Of a stretch of 64,000 nt of DNA, positions 28,291 through 39,660 are shown in pieces. A program made the position numbers and the translations under genes. Origin of the DNA: Saccopteryx bilineata. Lineage: Eukaryota > Chordata > Mammalia > Chiroptera > Emballonuridae. Under the pieces are notes generated by a model. That model was not told the origin of the DNA and did not search any database. It saw only the letters and a program-made list of their open reading frames with translations. The stretch lies in contig NC_089492.1 in NCBI RefSeq assembly GCF_036850765.1, forward strand, positions 165,042,296-165,106,295. Direction: 5' to 3'. Every line of letters starts with the position of its first letter. Position 1 is the first letter of the stretch.

Positions 28291-28885
28291 TAGTGCGTCC
28301 TTAAAGTCATGGTGCACTTCTGACCGGTCACAGGAAAGCAACAAAAGACGATAGAAATGTGAAATCTGCACCAAATAAAAGGAAAACTCTATCAGTTTCA
28401 TACCTATTCAGTGCAGTTCAATGTGGGCTCACGCACAGATTTTTTAGGGCTCCTTAGGTAGGTATCCCGTATAGCCTCTACAGACTCATCACTGACTGAT
28501 GGCCTACCAGAACGGGGTTTCTCCACCAAACTGCCGGTTTCTTTCAACTGCTTATCCCACCGAGTAATGTTATTCCTATGTGGTGGCACTTCGTTATAAA
28601 CGCGCCGATATTCACGTTGCACTTTGGTTACGAATTCGAATTTAGTGAGACACACAACACACTGAACTTTCCTCTGTACCATCCACATCTCGACTGGCAT
28701 GGCCGTGGGCTGCTCTGCTGTATACACGGTGTTATGTCATCATCTGCGCATGCGCACATGCTGCCACATCATCCTACAGAAACTGGGTTTTCCTTTTATT
28801 TGGTGCAGATTTCACATTTCTATCATCTTTTGTTGCTTTCCTGTGACCGGTCAAAAGTGTACCATGACTTTACGGACACACTGTA
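28291..28885 (-). mobile_element. Mariner element with long inverted repeats and part of a transposase
   Basis: Inverted repeats of about 100 bp face each other: GTCATGGTGCACTTCTGACC near 28308 and its complement near 28855. Both continue through GACCGGTCACAGGAAAGC to AAATAAAAGGAAAA. TA lies at both borders (28291-28292, 28884-28885). The left terminus has lost CA compared with the right one. The interior holds only the N-terminal part of a transposase. Confidence 0.9.
28404..28727 (-). pseudogene. Truncated mariner transposase, helix-turn-helix part
   Basis: A 107-codon frame includes an N-terminal HTH region (CVVCLTKFEFVTKVQREYRR), the second half with RNNITRWDKQLKETGSL, and the linker KPRSGRPSVSDESVEAIRD followed by SPKKSVR. 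These are the paired-type DNA-binding domain and GRP linker of Tc1/mariner transposases. The catalytic DDE/D part is absent, so the protein could only bind ends at best. Stop and inverted repeat follow directly. It is not a host gene. Confidence 0.8.
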
Positions 28886-29065
28886 TAGTGCATTTTCACC
28901 AATGCAATAAAAGTTGGTTTTGCATCTCATTTGCATAATCAGACAACCTTCTTTGACTTGTTGACTGCTTTTCTGATGTTCTTGTTTAATTAAAAAAAAA
29001 ATCAAATGCTTTTTTTTATTGCTTCATATTCACTTTGAAATATCCCCTAATTTTTGTGAGCAGTA

Positions 29066-30405
<1,340 letters not shown>

Positions 30406-30418
30406 TTGTGGTGGATTA

Positions 30419-30783
30419 GGCCCTGGCCGGTTGGCTCAGTGGTAGAGCATCGGCCAGGCGTGCAGAAGTCCCGGGTTTGATTCCTGGCCAGGGCACACAG
30501 GAGAGGTGCCCATCTGCTTCTCCACCCCTCCCCCTCTCCTTCCTCTCTGTCTCTCTCTTTCCCTCCTGCAGCGAGGCTCCATTGGAGCAAAAGATGGCCC
30601 TGGCGCTGGGGATGGCTCCATGGCCTCTGCCCCAGGCGCTAGAGTGGCTCTGGTCGCAACAGAGCTATGCCCCAGATGGGCAGAGCATCGCCCCCTGGTG
30701 AGCGTGCCAGGTGGATCCCGGTCGGGCGCATGCAGGAGTCTGTCTGACTGCCTCCCCGTTTCCAGCTTCAGAAAAAAAAAAAA
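30419..30783 (+). mobile_element. Long bat SINE (Rhin-type), plus
   Basis: Head CCCTGGCCGGTTGGCTCAG, B-box region GGGTTTGATTCCTGGCCAGG, CT tract, GGCTCCATTGGAGCAAAAGA and GTGCCAGGTGGATCCCGGTC, ending in a 12-A tail. A 13-bp duplication TTGTGGTGGATTA is exact at 30406-30418 and 30784-30796. Confidence 0.95.
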
Positions 30784-30981
30784 TTGTGGTGGATTAATGA
30801 TTTCAAAGTAAACAGAAAACTTAAGTATACCAGAAAAAAATATAAGAAAATGTCTGCTCTTCTTAAGCAGATGATCTTAAACAAAACACAAAACAAAGGT
30901 GCCATAAAGGAAAAGATTTATTGTATCATATGATAGGTATAAGCTATCATAAATGAATCTGTAAGACAAGAATGAGACTGG

Positions 30982-31380
30982 AGCCCTGGCCGGTTGGCTC
31001 AGCGGTAGAGCGTCGGCCTAGCGTGCGGAGGACCCGGGTTCGATTCCCGGCCAGGGCATACAGGAGAAGCGCCCATTTGCTTCTCCACCCCTCCGCCTCG
31101 CCTTCCTCTCTGTCTCTCTCTTCCCCTCCCGCAGCTAAGGCTCCATTGGAGCAAAAATGGCCCGGGCGCTGGGGATGGCTCTGTGGCCTCTGCCTCAGGC
31201 GCTAGAGTGGCTCTGGTCGCAACATGGCGACGCCCAGGATGGGCAGAGCATCGCCCCCTGGTGGGCAGAGCGTCGCCCCATGGTGGGCGTGCCGGGTGGA
31301 TCCCGGTCGGGCGCATGCGGGAGTCTGTCTGACTGTCTCTCCCCGTTTCCAGCTTCACAAAAAAAAAAAAAAAAAAAAAA
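30982..31380 (+). mobile_element. Young long bat SINE with internal 22-bp duplication
   Basis: The freshest SINE here: many CpGs intact (GGTTCGATTCCCGGCCAGGG, GTGCCGGGTGGATCCCGGTC) and an exact 13-bp duplication AGAATGAGACTGG at 30969-30981 and 31381-31393. It carries two consecutive 22-bp units at 31241-31262 and 31263-31284 differing at two bases. The other long SINEs in the window have one unit, so this marks a subfamily. Confidence 0.96.
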
Positions 31381-31410
31381 AGAATGAGACTGGGAGAAGA
31401 TATTTGTAAC

Positions 31411-32160
31411 ATATATAATAGAAATAAGGGCTTATGTTCTACACAAAGAACTCTGAAACCTAAGGAAAACTGATACAGGGCACATATAAATAATTAACAA
31501 AAAAGAAATACAAATTGATAATTAACCTAAGAAAGGAAGCTCATCTCCACTAATGATCAGAGAAAATCAAATTAAAACAATGAGATTTCATTTTTTTCTG
31601 TTTAATGTGCAAACATTTTAAAAGATTAATAACAATGTTGCTAAGATTATGGTTCACAGTTGCTGGAATTGAAGAGCAATTTTGTAGTAGCTATTAAAAT
31701 TAAACCTTGGTTTTTCTAGTTTTGGAATTATCCTGTAACAATACTTGTATAAATACACAGATTTAAATGCATCACAGCACTATTCCCACTAGCAAAATAG
31801 TAAGATTCTTCATATATCTAGGGAAGTGGCTAAATAAATTATGTCTAAACATACTCCAGCAGACCATGAAATCATTAAAGAGAATCAGGTTAATCTATAA
31901 GTCATATTGAAGGATATTTATTATATGTTGTTGAATGCAGTGGGGAGCAAAAAAGCAGGTTTCATAACAATAGTTTAATACTACTAAAAATTTATGTGTT
32001 TAAATGAATGCTATGTACACATATAAAAGGTTTGACAAGTGTCAACAGTGATTAACTCTAAGGAAGGAGCCCTTCAATTTTTACTTTATGTACTTATATT
32101 TTATTAGAATACATGTAACTTGCATAATTAAGTCATCTTTTGTTATAGAAAGTAATAAAA
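31411..32160 (+). mobile_element. Old L1 or HAL1 fragment
   Basis: Contains GGGAGAAGATATTTGTAACA, GAGAAAATCAAATTAAAACAAT and further on CACAGCACTATTCCCACTAGC, ORF2-end wording with many changes. Borders approximate. Confidence 0.6.
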
Positions 32161-32239
32161 GGGGGAAAAGTGCCCTCATTCACTGTAGGTAATATGTCTG
32201 CTGATACTCTAATAATTCACTTGTACCTTAAACAACTTG

Positions 32240-32545
32240 CATCTAAAATGCTCTTATTTCTTTTTTTAACCTAAATATACATTTAATGAATTTTTACATA
32301 TGTATATAGCCACAAAACCACCAAGATAAAAATATATAGCATTTCCAGTATCTAGCATCCCAAAATCTTCCTCATGTGGCTTTCAAAATCAATGTCTAAC
32401 TCCAAAGATAACCATTTTTTCTGATCTCTATCATCATGGATTTTTTTGCCAAGTTCATATATAAACTTATATAAATGGCCATTAAATAAAACAGAATTTA
32501 CTTTCAACTGTAATTTGTTAGCTTAACAATCTTCTCCACTGTTTT
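32240..32545 (-). mobile_element. Old L1 3' fragment, reverse
   Basis: Phrases such as CTCCAAAGATAACCATTTTTTC and AAACTTATATAAATGGCC resemble the old L1M 3' region in reverse. Low similarity, approximate borders. Confidence 0.4.
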
Positions 32546-34030
32546 CCATCTAAATATTTAGGAGGAGGATGCCTCTGCTTATTTGACACTCTGTGTTTCT
32601 GACACTGGTAAGTGACTGGGTATTAGAGAAGACACTTAGAGGAACAGAAGACAGTTACCATGTGATCCCTTACTCTAAGCTTCAAACTGCACACATGCAA
32701 AAAAATCACAATTAAATTTCTAATAGCATTCAATACTCATCACACTTACATTTAAGAATTTTATAATGATGATGGGTTTAGAGGATAAATTATACCTAGA
32801 TGCTAAATTAATTCTAACACTTAAACATTTTATAATTATAAAAAATCAAAAAGACAATATACTTATAATATATTAAAACAATATGGAATAGAGTGGGAAA
32901 GTCCCTCATACTTAACAGGCATTTGGGACAGAGCAAGGATTAGGGATGCCTTTTGGGCACATTATTTGGCAATGAATAAAAGGCAGTGGTTTTATATTCA
33001 AAGCACTATAACAAATATCTCCATCAATACTTCTACTTCAGTTTTGTGGCTATGGCAACATGTCTTGCCTCAATGAGGAAACGACAGCATTACTATTTGA
33101 CCAGCTGCCTGGGTTTTTCTTAGACTTCATCAGCTGCTTAAAATCATGCTGTATTTTAATTGTCTTCCTATCTTAACCATGATTCTCTCGCTAGCTTTTA
33201 AGTTTTTGCCCCAGATTTTCGGTTGCCTCCTATCTTTTTCTTTTGTCATTCGTATTGTATCCCAGCCTCACAATCAAGTTACTCAGACTTACATTGAGTC
33301 TCCCCTGCCCTTCTTCTGCCCCTAGAGACCTTCCTCCCAATCTTATTTTCTAAGCACATTGTACAAGCGATCGTCGAGACTTTTCTTGCTTTCCTGAGTT
33401 AGATTCACTATTTCCTCAAGCTTATGTCTTAGTTTATACCTCTTTTACTGAATCATATTATCACAGAATTTCCCAAGAAAGAATATGTGGGATGTAACCA
33501 TGCTGTCTGAAAATGTCTTTTTTATACCCCCCCCCCCATTCTATTTTGTGTAGGTCTCAATTCCCCCTCCTCTCACTCAACTGGCCTTCCTGAGCTTTAA
33601 AATCTTCATTTTGATATTGGTTAATTTTTTCCCCTACATTCATTGTGCTGAGCACTTTTCACATGTATTTCAGCTTGGAGAAAATGCTCTTACATTATTT
33701 ATTTTCTCCACATCTCTGCTCTGAAACTCACACTAGCTGGAAATTATACCTCTTAAACTGACTCTAGTATTCTTTACTCTCAATTTTTAGTCTCTCGGTC
33801 TTCTTTCTCTTTATTCTGGGAACTTTTAAAAAATCAATTTTATCTTTTAGTCCTTATATTAAAGCTTTAATGTCAGCAATCATAGTTTTAACCTCTGGGT
33901 TCTTTTCTGTTCTCTAATTGCTTCTTTTTCATAGTATCCTATTCCTATTTTAGGAATATATTTTTAGAGTTCTTTGAATTAAAGAGAAGATTAAAAATGT
34001 TTATTTATAAAATTGCCTTAATCTCCTTTG
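32546..34030. other. Intron, nothing assigned
   Basis: About 1.5 kb without a recognised repeat or coding signal, apart from a run of C at 33529-33537. The 33300-33960 part is pyrimidine-rich on the plus strand. Confidence 0.4.
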
Positions 34031-34039
34031 GGATCCCCT

Positions 34040-34480
34040 TTATAAATTTAAACATTTTTTTTGCTGTGAAATTTGACATTCATACAAAAAAGCATGTAAA
34101 AGACAAATATTATGCTCATTATAGAGAACCTCTGCTCAGAATAATGTCAGTACCCCAAAAGCCTACCCCTTTTCAATCACAGTTCCCACCTCCTAGAGGT
34201 AACCAGTATCTTGAATTTGGGAGTAATCACTTTGATTTTTCCATATGGTTATCATGGAATACCCTCTTCTAACCACTATTGCTTTATTTTGTCCTTCGGT
34301 ATACATAATAAGTGGCATTATTTATTCTCGTGTCTAGTTTCTGTATTTCAACACTGTGAGATTCAATCATGTTGATGTATATAGCTCTGCTCCACTGAAG
34401 TTCTGGGTAGCTAGTTGTGGGTTTCCTCCACTGAACAGTGGGTGTTCCTCCACTAGAAAGATATATCTGTCACTACGTCT
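34040..34480 (-). mobile_element. Old L1M 3' fragment, reverse
   Basis: CCACCTCCTAGAGGTAACCAG, AACACTGTGAGATTCAATCATG and GTTGATGTATATAGCTCTGC match the reverse of an old L1M 3' region. Confidence 0.55.
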
Positions 34481-34827
34481 CTCTCCTGATTGGGAATTCT
34501 GACTGGATGCTTTCTGTGTAGCTAAGGAGGACAGGTGGGCTAACTGGCAGGCTTTGCTTTAGAGACAGGAATGATGTACATATTGTGCTCTGTGGATCTG
34601 CTTGAATTGTAGAATGAAAGGAGGCATTATTCTGGGGTACCAACATCCATATAAAAAGTCTTACCATTCTTCAATGAAATCATTCAATTTTTTAAAAGAG
34701 CTGCATGATAATGCCCACTAGTAAATGCCAAGAATAAGGTGATGGAGAAAAATTTCAAGTAAAGCCCATGTACCCTATAATCACCTTAAACAAAGCTACT
34801 TTTCACGCATGTGTTCAACTACTTGAA

Positions 34828-35231
34828 GGCCCTGGCCGGTTGGCTCAGCGTTAGAGTGTTGGCCTGGTGTGTGGAAGTCCCGGGTTTGATTCCCAGTCAG
34901 GACACACAGGAGAAGCACCCATCTTCTTCTCCACCCTTCCCCCTCTCCTCCTCCTCTCCTCTCTCACTATCTCTCTCTTCTCCTCCCGTAGCCAAGGCTC
35001 CATGGAGCAAAGTTGGCTCGGGCACTGAGGATGGCTCTATGGCCTCCGCCCCAGGTGCTAGAATGGCTCCAATTGCAGTGGAGCAACACTCCAGAGGGGC
35101 TGAGCATCGCCCCCTGGTGGGCATGCCAGGTGGATACCGGTCAGGTGAATGCAGGAGCCTGTCTGTCTGCCTCCCCACCCTCACCCCCACTCCCACCCCC
35201 ACTTCTTACTTCGGAAAAATACAGAAAAAAA
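34828..35231 (+). mobile_element. Long bat SINE (Rhin-type), plus
   Basis: Head CCCTGGCCGGTTGGCTCAG, then GGTTTGATTCCCAGTCAGG, GGCTCCATGGAGCAAAGTTG and GTGGGCATGCCAGGTGGA. A CCCCCAC-rich stretch (35172-35204) precedes ATACAGAAAAAAAA. Medium age. No clear duplication was found. Confidence 0.92.
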
Positions 35232-35234
35232 ATG

Positions 35235-36300
35235 GTAAGTATATTTTTAAAGTGTACTAAGAAAAAAAGTAAAAAGATAATATTACCCAAAATAAAAATT
35301 CCATTGAAAAATTGGCAAATATAAAAAATTTTATTAAATCTACTTGAAAAACAATGAATCGATCAGAAAAAAAATCAGACTCCATCTGAAAACAGCCCTG
35401 TTTAATATTCTGAGAAGTCAGAATTACCTGAAAGAAAATCAGATTCTGCCCACCTATGAGCAACTTGACAATGGACACTCACATTATTGCTTTAAAAGCT
35501 TCTTTACAGCACCTGGCGCAATTCTTACAGTAACGCGTACTCACTAAGCATGCATTAAACGATTGGCTAAATTTCCATTTTCAAGTATTAATAGCATTTC
35601 ACAATTATAACCTGTCTTTAAGGTACTTTTACTTTAAAAAATTAAACCATTTAAAAAAATGTTTCCATTTGTATAGTATCTCATGCCTTTCAGTTTAGGA
35701 AAACAAGTAATTATGACATAGGTAGTAATACCTAGCACAATAATTACAAGTTCAACAAAAAAAATGTTTGCAGAATGAATACATTAAATACCTGAAGTAC
35801 TCATTCAAATTTTAATAAAATTTTCATGTGTATTATTTTAAACACTTCCTTATTCCCCCAATATTAAGGTGTCCATAACTATAATACATAAAATTGTTTA
35901 CATTGAAAAGATAGTTTAAAAAACTACTCCAATAATGTGAATTATTAGAAAAATGAATAAAAATCTTGATACTAAGCTTTTCCTTTTGGAGTTTTATAAT
36001 CTTCTGTAAACATACCATTGCACCTACAGCTTTTTAACCACCTCACAGCTCAATGTCCAGATAAAATACTTCAGACTACTCAGGTGACTGCAGTAGAAAT
36101 GTATTTTGTAAAAAATATACAATTCCACTCCTCTCTTCTCTCTTTACAGAGTTTGGATTGACAGCTGCTTCCTTTTCATCTACTTACTCCTTAATCTCCT
36201 AAATTCTGGCTTTAGCTGATAATATAGCCAAACCAAATGATGCTCTACAGTTTAAGAGTAATTTTTTCTCAGTCCCCACTCATGAAGGAAATTGGTTATT
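35235..36300. other. Intron, nothing assigned
   Basis: AT-rich intronic DNA with no recognised repeat. Confidence 0.45.
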
Positions 36301-36610
36301 TCATGTAAAGGGCACTGTGGAAGATGAAACCAGTAAGGAGTGATACTGGACTGTGGGAGAGAACTGAAGGCCTAAATTAACCAAAGGGAAGAAGAGATGA
36401 AAGAGCAGATTTTAGAATTACTAAGAAGGTAAAAACAATAGGATGTGAGTCTGCTCAGACTGCCAAGTTTCTGGCGCAGGCTACAGACTATGTAGAGTGT
36501 GGGTGAGACAAGAAATCACAGGAGTAAATTTTAAGGGAGAGACAAGAAGTTTAATTCTGTAAATACTGAGTTTAAGATACCTAAAAAATAACCAGAAAAA
36601 AATACCCTCG
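36301..36610 (+). mobile_element. L2 fragment, left of Tigger1
   Basis: GTGATACTGGACTGTGGG, AACAATAGGATGTGAG, AAGTTTCTGGCGCAGGC and TAATTCTGTAAATACTGAG resemble the L2 segment with CAATAGG... and CCAAGGTTTCTGGC wording. Part of it recurs at 39357-39660, on the other side of Tigger1. Confidence 0.6.
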
Positions 36611-38112
36611 ACATGAAGAGAAGTTTAAAGCTCAAGAAAAGTAAATAATGAAATATACAGTTTGTTTTAATGCATTTGCTTTATTGTGCTTTGCAAATAC
36701 TGTGCTCTTTAAATACTGAAGGTTTGTGGTGACCCTGTGTCAAGCAAGTCTATTGGCGTCATTTTCCCAACACCCTTTGCTCACCTCTTATCTCTTTGTC
36801 ACATTTTGGTAATTCTCACAATATTTCAAACTTTTTCATTATTACACTTGTCAGGATGATGTATGATAGGTTTGTATTGCATCTGTTTTGTATTATAACT
36901 TTTAATATTAGTAATTGTTTGGGGCACCATGAACTATACCCAGATAAAAGGGAAAACTTGGCTGCTCTAGCAACTAGCTGTTTCCCTATCTCTGTCTCCT
37001 CAGGCCTCCCTATTCCCTGAGACAAAACAATAATGAAATTTAGTGAATCAATAACCCTATAAACCTCTCAGTGTTCAAGTGGAAGAAGAGCTACACCTCT
37101 CACTTTTCATCAAAAGTAATGATTATGCTTAGTGCGAAAAGCATGTTGAAAGCCAAGCTAGGCTTCTTGAACCAAACAGCCAAGTTGTGAATGCAAAGGA
37201 AAAGTTCTAGAAAGAAATTAAAAGTGCTACTCCAGTGAACACACAAATGATAAGAAAGTGAACTGGCCTTATTGCTGACATGGAGAAAGCTTTAGTGGTC
37301 CAAACAGAAGATCAAACCAGCCACAACAGTCCCTTAACCAAGCTTAATCCAGATAAGACCTCAACTCTCTTCAATTTGATGGGGACTAAGAGAAGTGAGC
37401 AGGCTGCAGAAAAAGTCTGAGGTTAGCAGACATTGGTTTATGAGGCTTAAGGAAAGAAGTCGTCTCCATAACATAAAAATGGCAGGTGAAACAGCAACAG
37501 CTGATGTAGAGGCTGCATAGAAATATCCAGAAGATCTAGCTAGGAGAATTAATGAAGGTGGTGATATTACATAACACATTTTAAATATAGACTAAACAGC
37601 CTTCTACTGGGTGAAGATGCCACCTAGGACTTCCACAGCTAGAGAGAAGTCAATGCCAGGCTTCAAAGTTTCAAAGGACAGGCTGACTCTTGTTAGGGAC
37701 TAACACAGCTGGTGACTTTAAGTTGAAGCCAGTGCCATTCTGAAAATCCTAGGACCCTCGAGAATTATGCTAAATCTACTCTGTGCTCTAGAAATGGGAA
37801 CAACCTGCCTGATAACGGCACATCTGTTTACATGGTTTAATGAGTATTTTAAGCCTACTGTTGAGACCTACTGCTCAGGAAACAAGATTCCTTTCAAAAT
37901 ATTATTAATTGACAATGTGCCTGGTCATCCTAATGAAGCTCTCTAATGGAGATGTACTAGAAGATTAATGTTGTTTTCATGCCTGTTAACACAATATCCA
38001 ATTTGCAGCCCATGGATCAAGGAGTAATTTCAAGTCCTATTATTTAAAAAATACATTTTTGTAAGGCTAAGGTTATCGTAGGTAGTAATTCCTCTGCTGG
38101 ATCTTGGCAAAG

Positions 38113-38628
38113 TACACTACTCACAAAAATTCAGGGATATTTCAAAATGAATATGAAGCAATAAAAAAAGAGAGTCAGAGAGAGGGACAGATAGGGACAG
38201 ACAGACAGGAAGGGAGAGAGATGAGAAACATCAATTTTTCGTTGTGGCTCTTTAGTTGTTCATTGATTGATTTCTCATGTGTGTCTTGACCCCTTGCTCG
38301 AGCCAGTGACCTTGGGTCCAAGCTGGTGAGCTTTGCTCAAACCAGATGAGCCCGCGCTCAAGCTGGCGATCTCAGGGTCTCGAACCTGGGTCCTCCACAT
38401 CCCAGACCGATGCTCTGCGCCACCACCTGGTCAGGCTGTTTTATTTTTAATTAAACAAGAACATCAGAAAAGCAAATGGCAAGTTAAAAAAAGTTGTTCA
38501 ATTATGCAAATAAAATGCAAAACTAACTTTTATTTCATTGGTGAAAATGTACTTACTATACAAAAGGCTGAAAGTACTGGAGTAGTATCTTCATGTTTCC
38601 TGATCCCCTAATGTTTGTGAGCAGTTTA
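38113..38628 (+). mobile_element. Mariner-type MITE inside Tigger1, itself hit by a SINE
   Basis: Ends are CACTACTCACAAAAATTCAG (left) and CTAATGTTTGTGAGCAG (right), with TA at 38113-38114 and 38627-38628. The surrounding Tigger1 text reads GCAAAGTA before and TATTGAAAATCTTCTGG after, so the target TA is identifiable. Without its SINE it is about 240 bp. Confidence 0.88.
38165..38437 (-). mobile_element. Bat SINE (CTGGCTTGAGC type), reverse, in the MITE
   Basis: Minus-strand head GCCTGACCAGGTGGTGGCGC at 38437, B-box-like GGTTCGAGACCCTGAGATCG, then CACACATGAGAAATCAATCA and a tail of GA/TC repeats at 38165-38220. It is the innermost and so the youngest of the nested set. Confidence 0.92.
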
Positions 38629-39138
38629 TATTGAAAATCTTCTGGAAAGAATTCACCATTCTAGATGCCTTTAAGAACATTTGTAATTCATGGGAAGAAG
38701 TCAAAATACCAACATTAACAGGAGTCTGGAAGAGGCTAATTCCACCCCTCCTGGACACCTTTGAGGAGTTCAGGACTTCAGTGGAAGAAGTACAGATGTG
38801 GTAGAAATAGCACGAGAGCTAATATTACAAATGGAGCCTAAATATGTGACTGAATTGCTACAACCTCATGATAAAACTTTAATTGATGAGTTTCTTTTTA
38901 TGGATGAACAAAGACAGTGGTTTTTGAGATGAAATCTCCTCTTCCTGGTGAAATGCTGTCAAGACTGCTGAAATGACAAAAAGGGATCTAGAATCTTACA
39001 TTAAGCGATTAGTTGATAAAGCAGCAGTAGGGTGTGGAAAGAAGTTCTAAGATGCTCTCAAACAGCACTGCAGGTTCTGTGAAAAGAATCAATTGATGCT
39101 GCAAACTTCATTGTTTTCTTATTTTAAGACATTGCCGC

Positions 39139-39290
39139 ACTGCCCTGGCCAAAGAGTTTGGTCAGTTGGAGTATCATCCCAGAGCACGGAGGTTGCTGGT
39201 TCAAATCCCCACTCAGGGCACACACAGGAAGAGCTCGATGTTCCTGTCTCTCTCCCTGCCTCTCTCTCTCAAAAACAAAAAGGAGAAAAA
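39139..39290 (+). mobile_element. Short tRNA-derived SINE in Tigger1
   Basis: CTGCCCTGGCCAAAGAGTTT head, then GGTTCAAATCCCCACTCAGG and CTCTCTCTCAAAAACAAAAAGG. The Tigger1 order resumes at about 39291. Confidence 0.8.
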
Positions 39291-39356
39291 AGAAATTGTC
39301 ATAGGCACCCCAACTTTCAACAACCACCACCCTAATCAGTCAGCAGCCATCAACAT

Positions 39357-39660
39357 GGAGGCCACTGTGAAGGATGTATTGGTAAGGGGTGATACCAAAC
39401 TGTGAGAGAGAACTGAAGGCCTAAATTAACCAAAGGGAAGAAGAGATGAAGCCAGACCCTTAAAGGAGTCTGAATTATAGGCATGTTGACTTTGAAGTGC
39501 CAGATGAGATGGCTATCTAAATTACTATGCTAAATAGTCAATCAGATATGGAGAAATCCAGAGAAAGAGCTAAGGTGGGAGTTATCAATATATAAAATGG
39601 ATCTAAGCCATAAGAGTTTATCCAGAGAGAATGCACAAAGTGATTAAAGGACACAAATAG
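39357..39660 (+). mobile_element. L2 fragment, right of Tigger1
   Basis: Opens with a copy of the segment at about 36311-36401, then adds GGCATGTTGACTTTGAAGTG and GTGGGAGTTATCAATATATA, the next part of L2. A 45-bp stretch (39406-39450) is identical to 36357-36401. Confidence 0.65.

Larger units (their letters stand above)
28231..29063. mobile_element. Mariner-type MITE split by another mariner
   Basis: The left part (28231-28290) and right part (28886-29063) match the two ends of the element at 38113-38628 read in reverse: AGTACTTTAAGCCTTTTG on the left, and GAACATCAGAAAAGCA-type sequence and the CCCTAATTTTTGTGAGCAG terminus on the right. In the intact relative the two parts are joined at CCTTTTGTATAG, so the break is at that TA. 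Confidence 0.85.
36655..39356 (+). mobile_element. Tigger1 DNA transposon remnant, interrupted
   Basis: Three blocks (36655-38112, 38629-39138 and 39291-39356) follow Tigger1 order from its 5' non-coding part (TGTCAAGCAAGTCTATTGGC) through the pogo-type transposase region (AATGCAAAGGAAAAGTTCTAG, CAGCCCATGGATCAAGGAG, TCTGGAAGAGGCTAATTCC) to the C-terminal end (CAACCACCACCCTAATCAG). Stops and frameshifts are frequent and both terminal repeats are missing. A mariner MITE and a SINE landed in it. Eutherian-wide family, so it is ancient. Confidence 0.9.

Noticed and set aside
30982..31054. tRNA gene suggested by A-box and B-box motifs
   Set aside because: The motifs are the tRNA-derived head of the SINE. 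The body and A tail follow directly and the element has a target duplication. No stand-alone tRNA gene was found.
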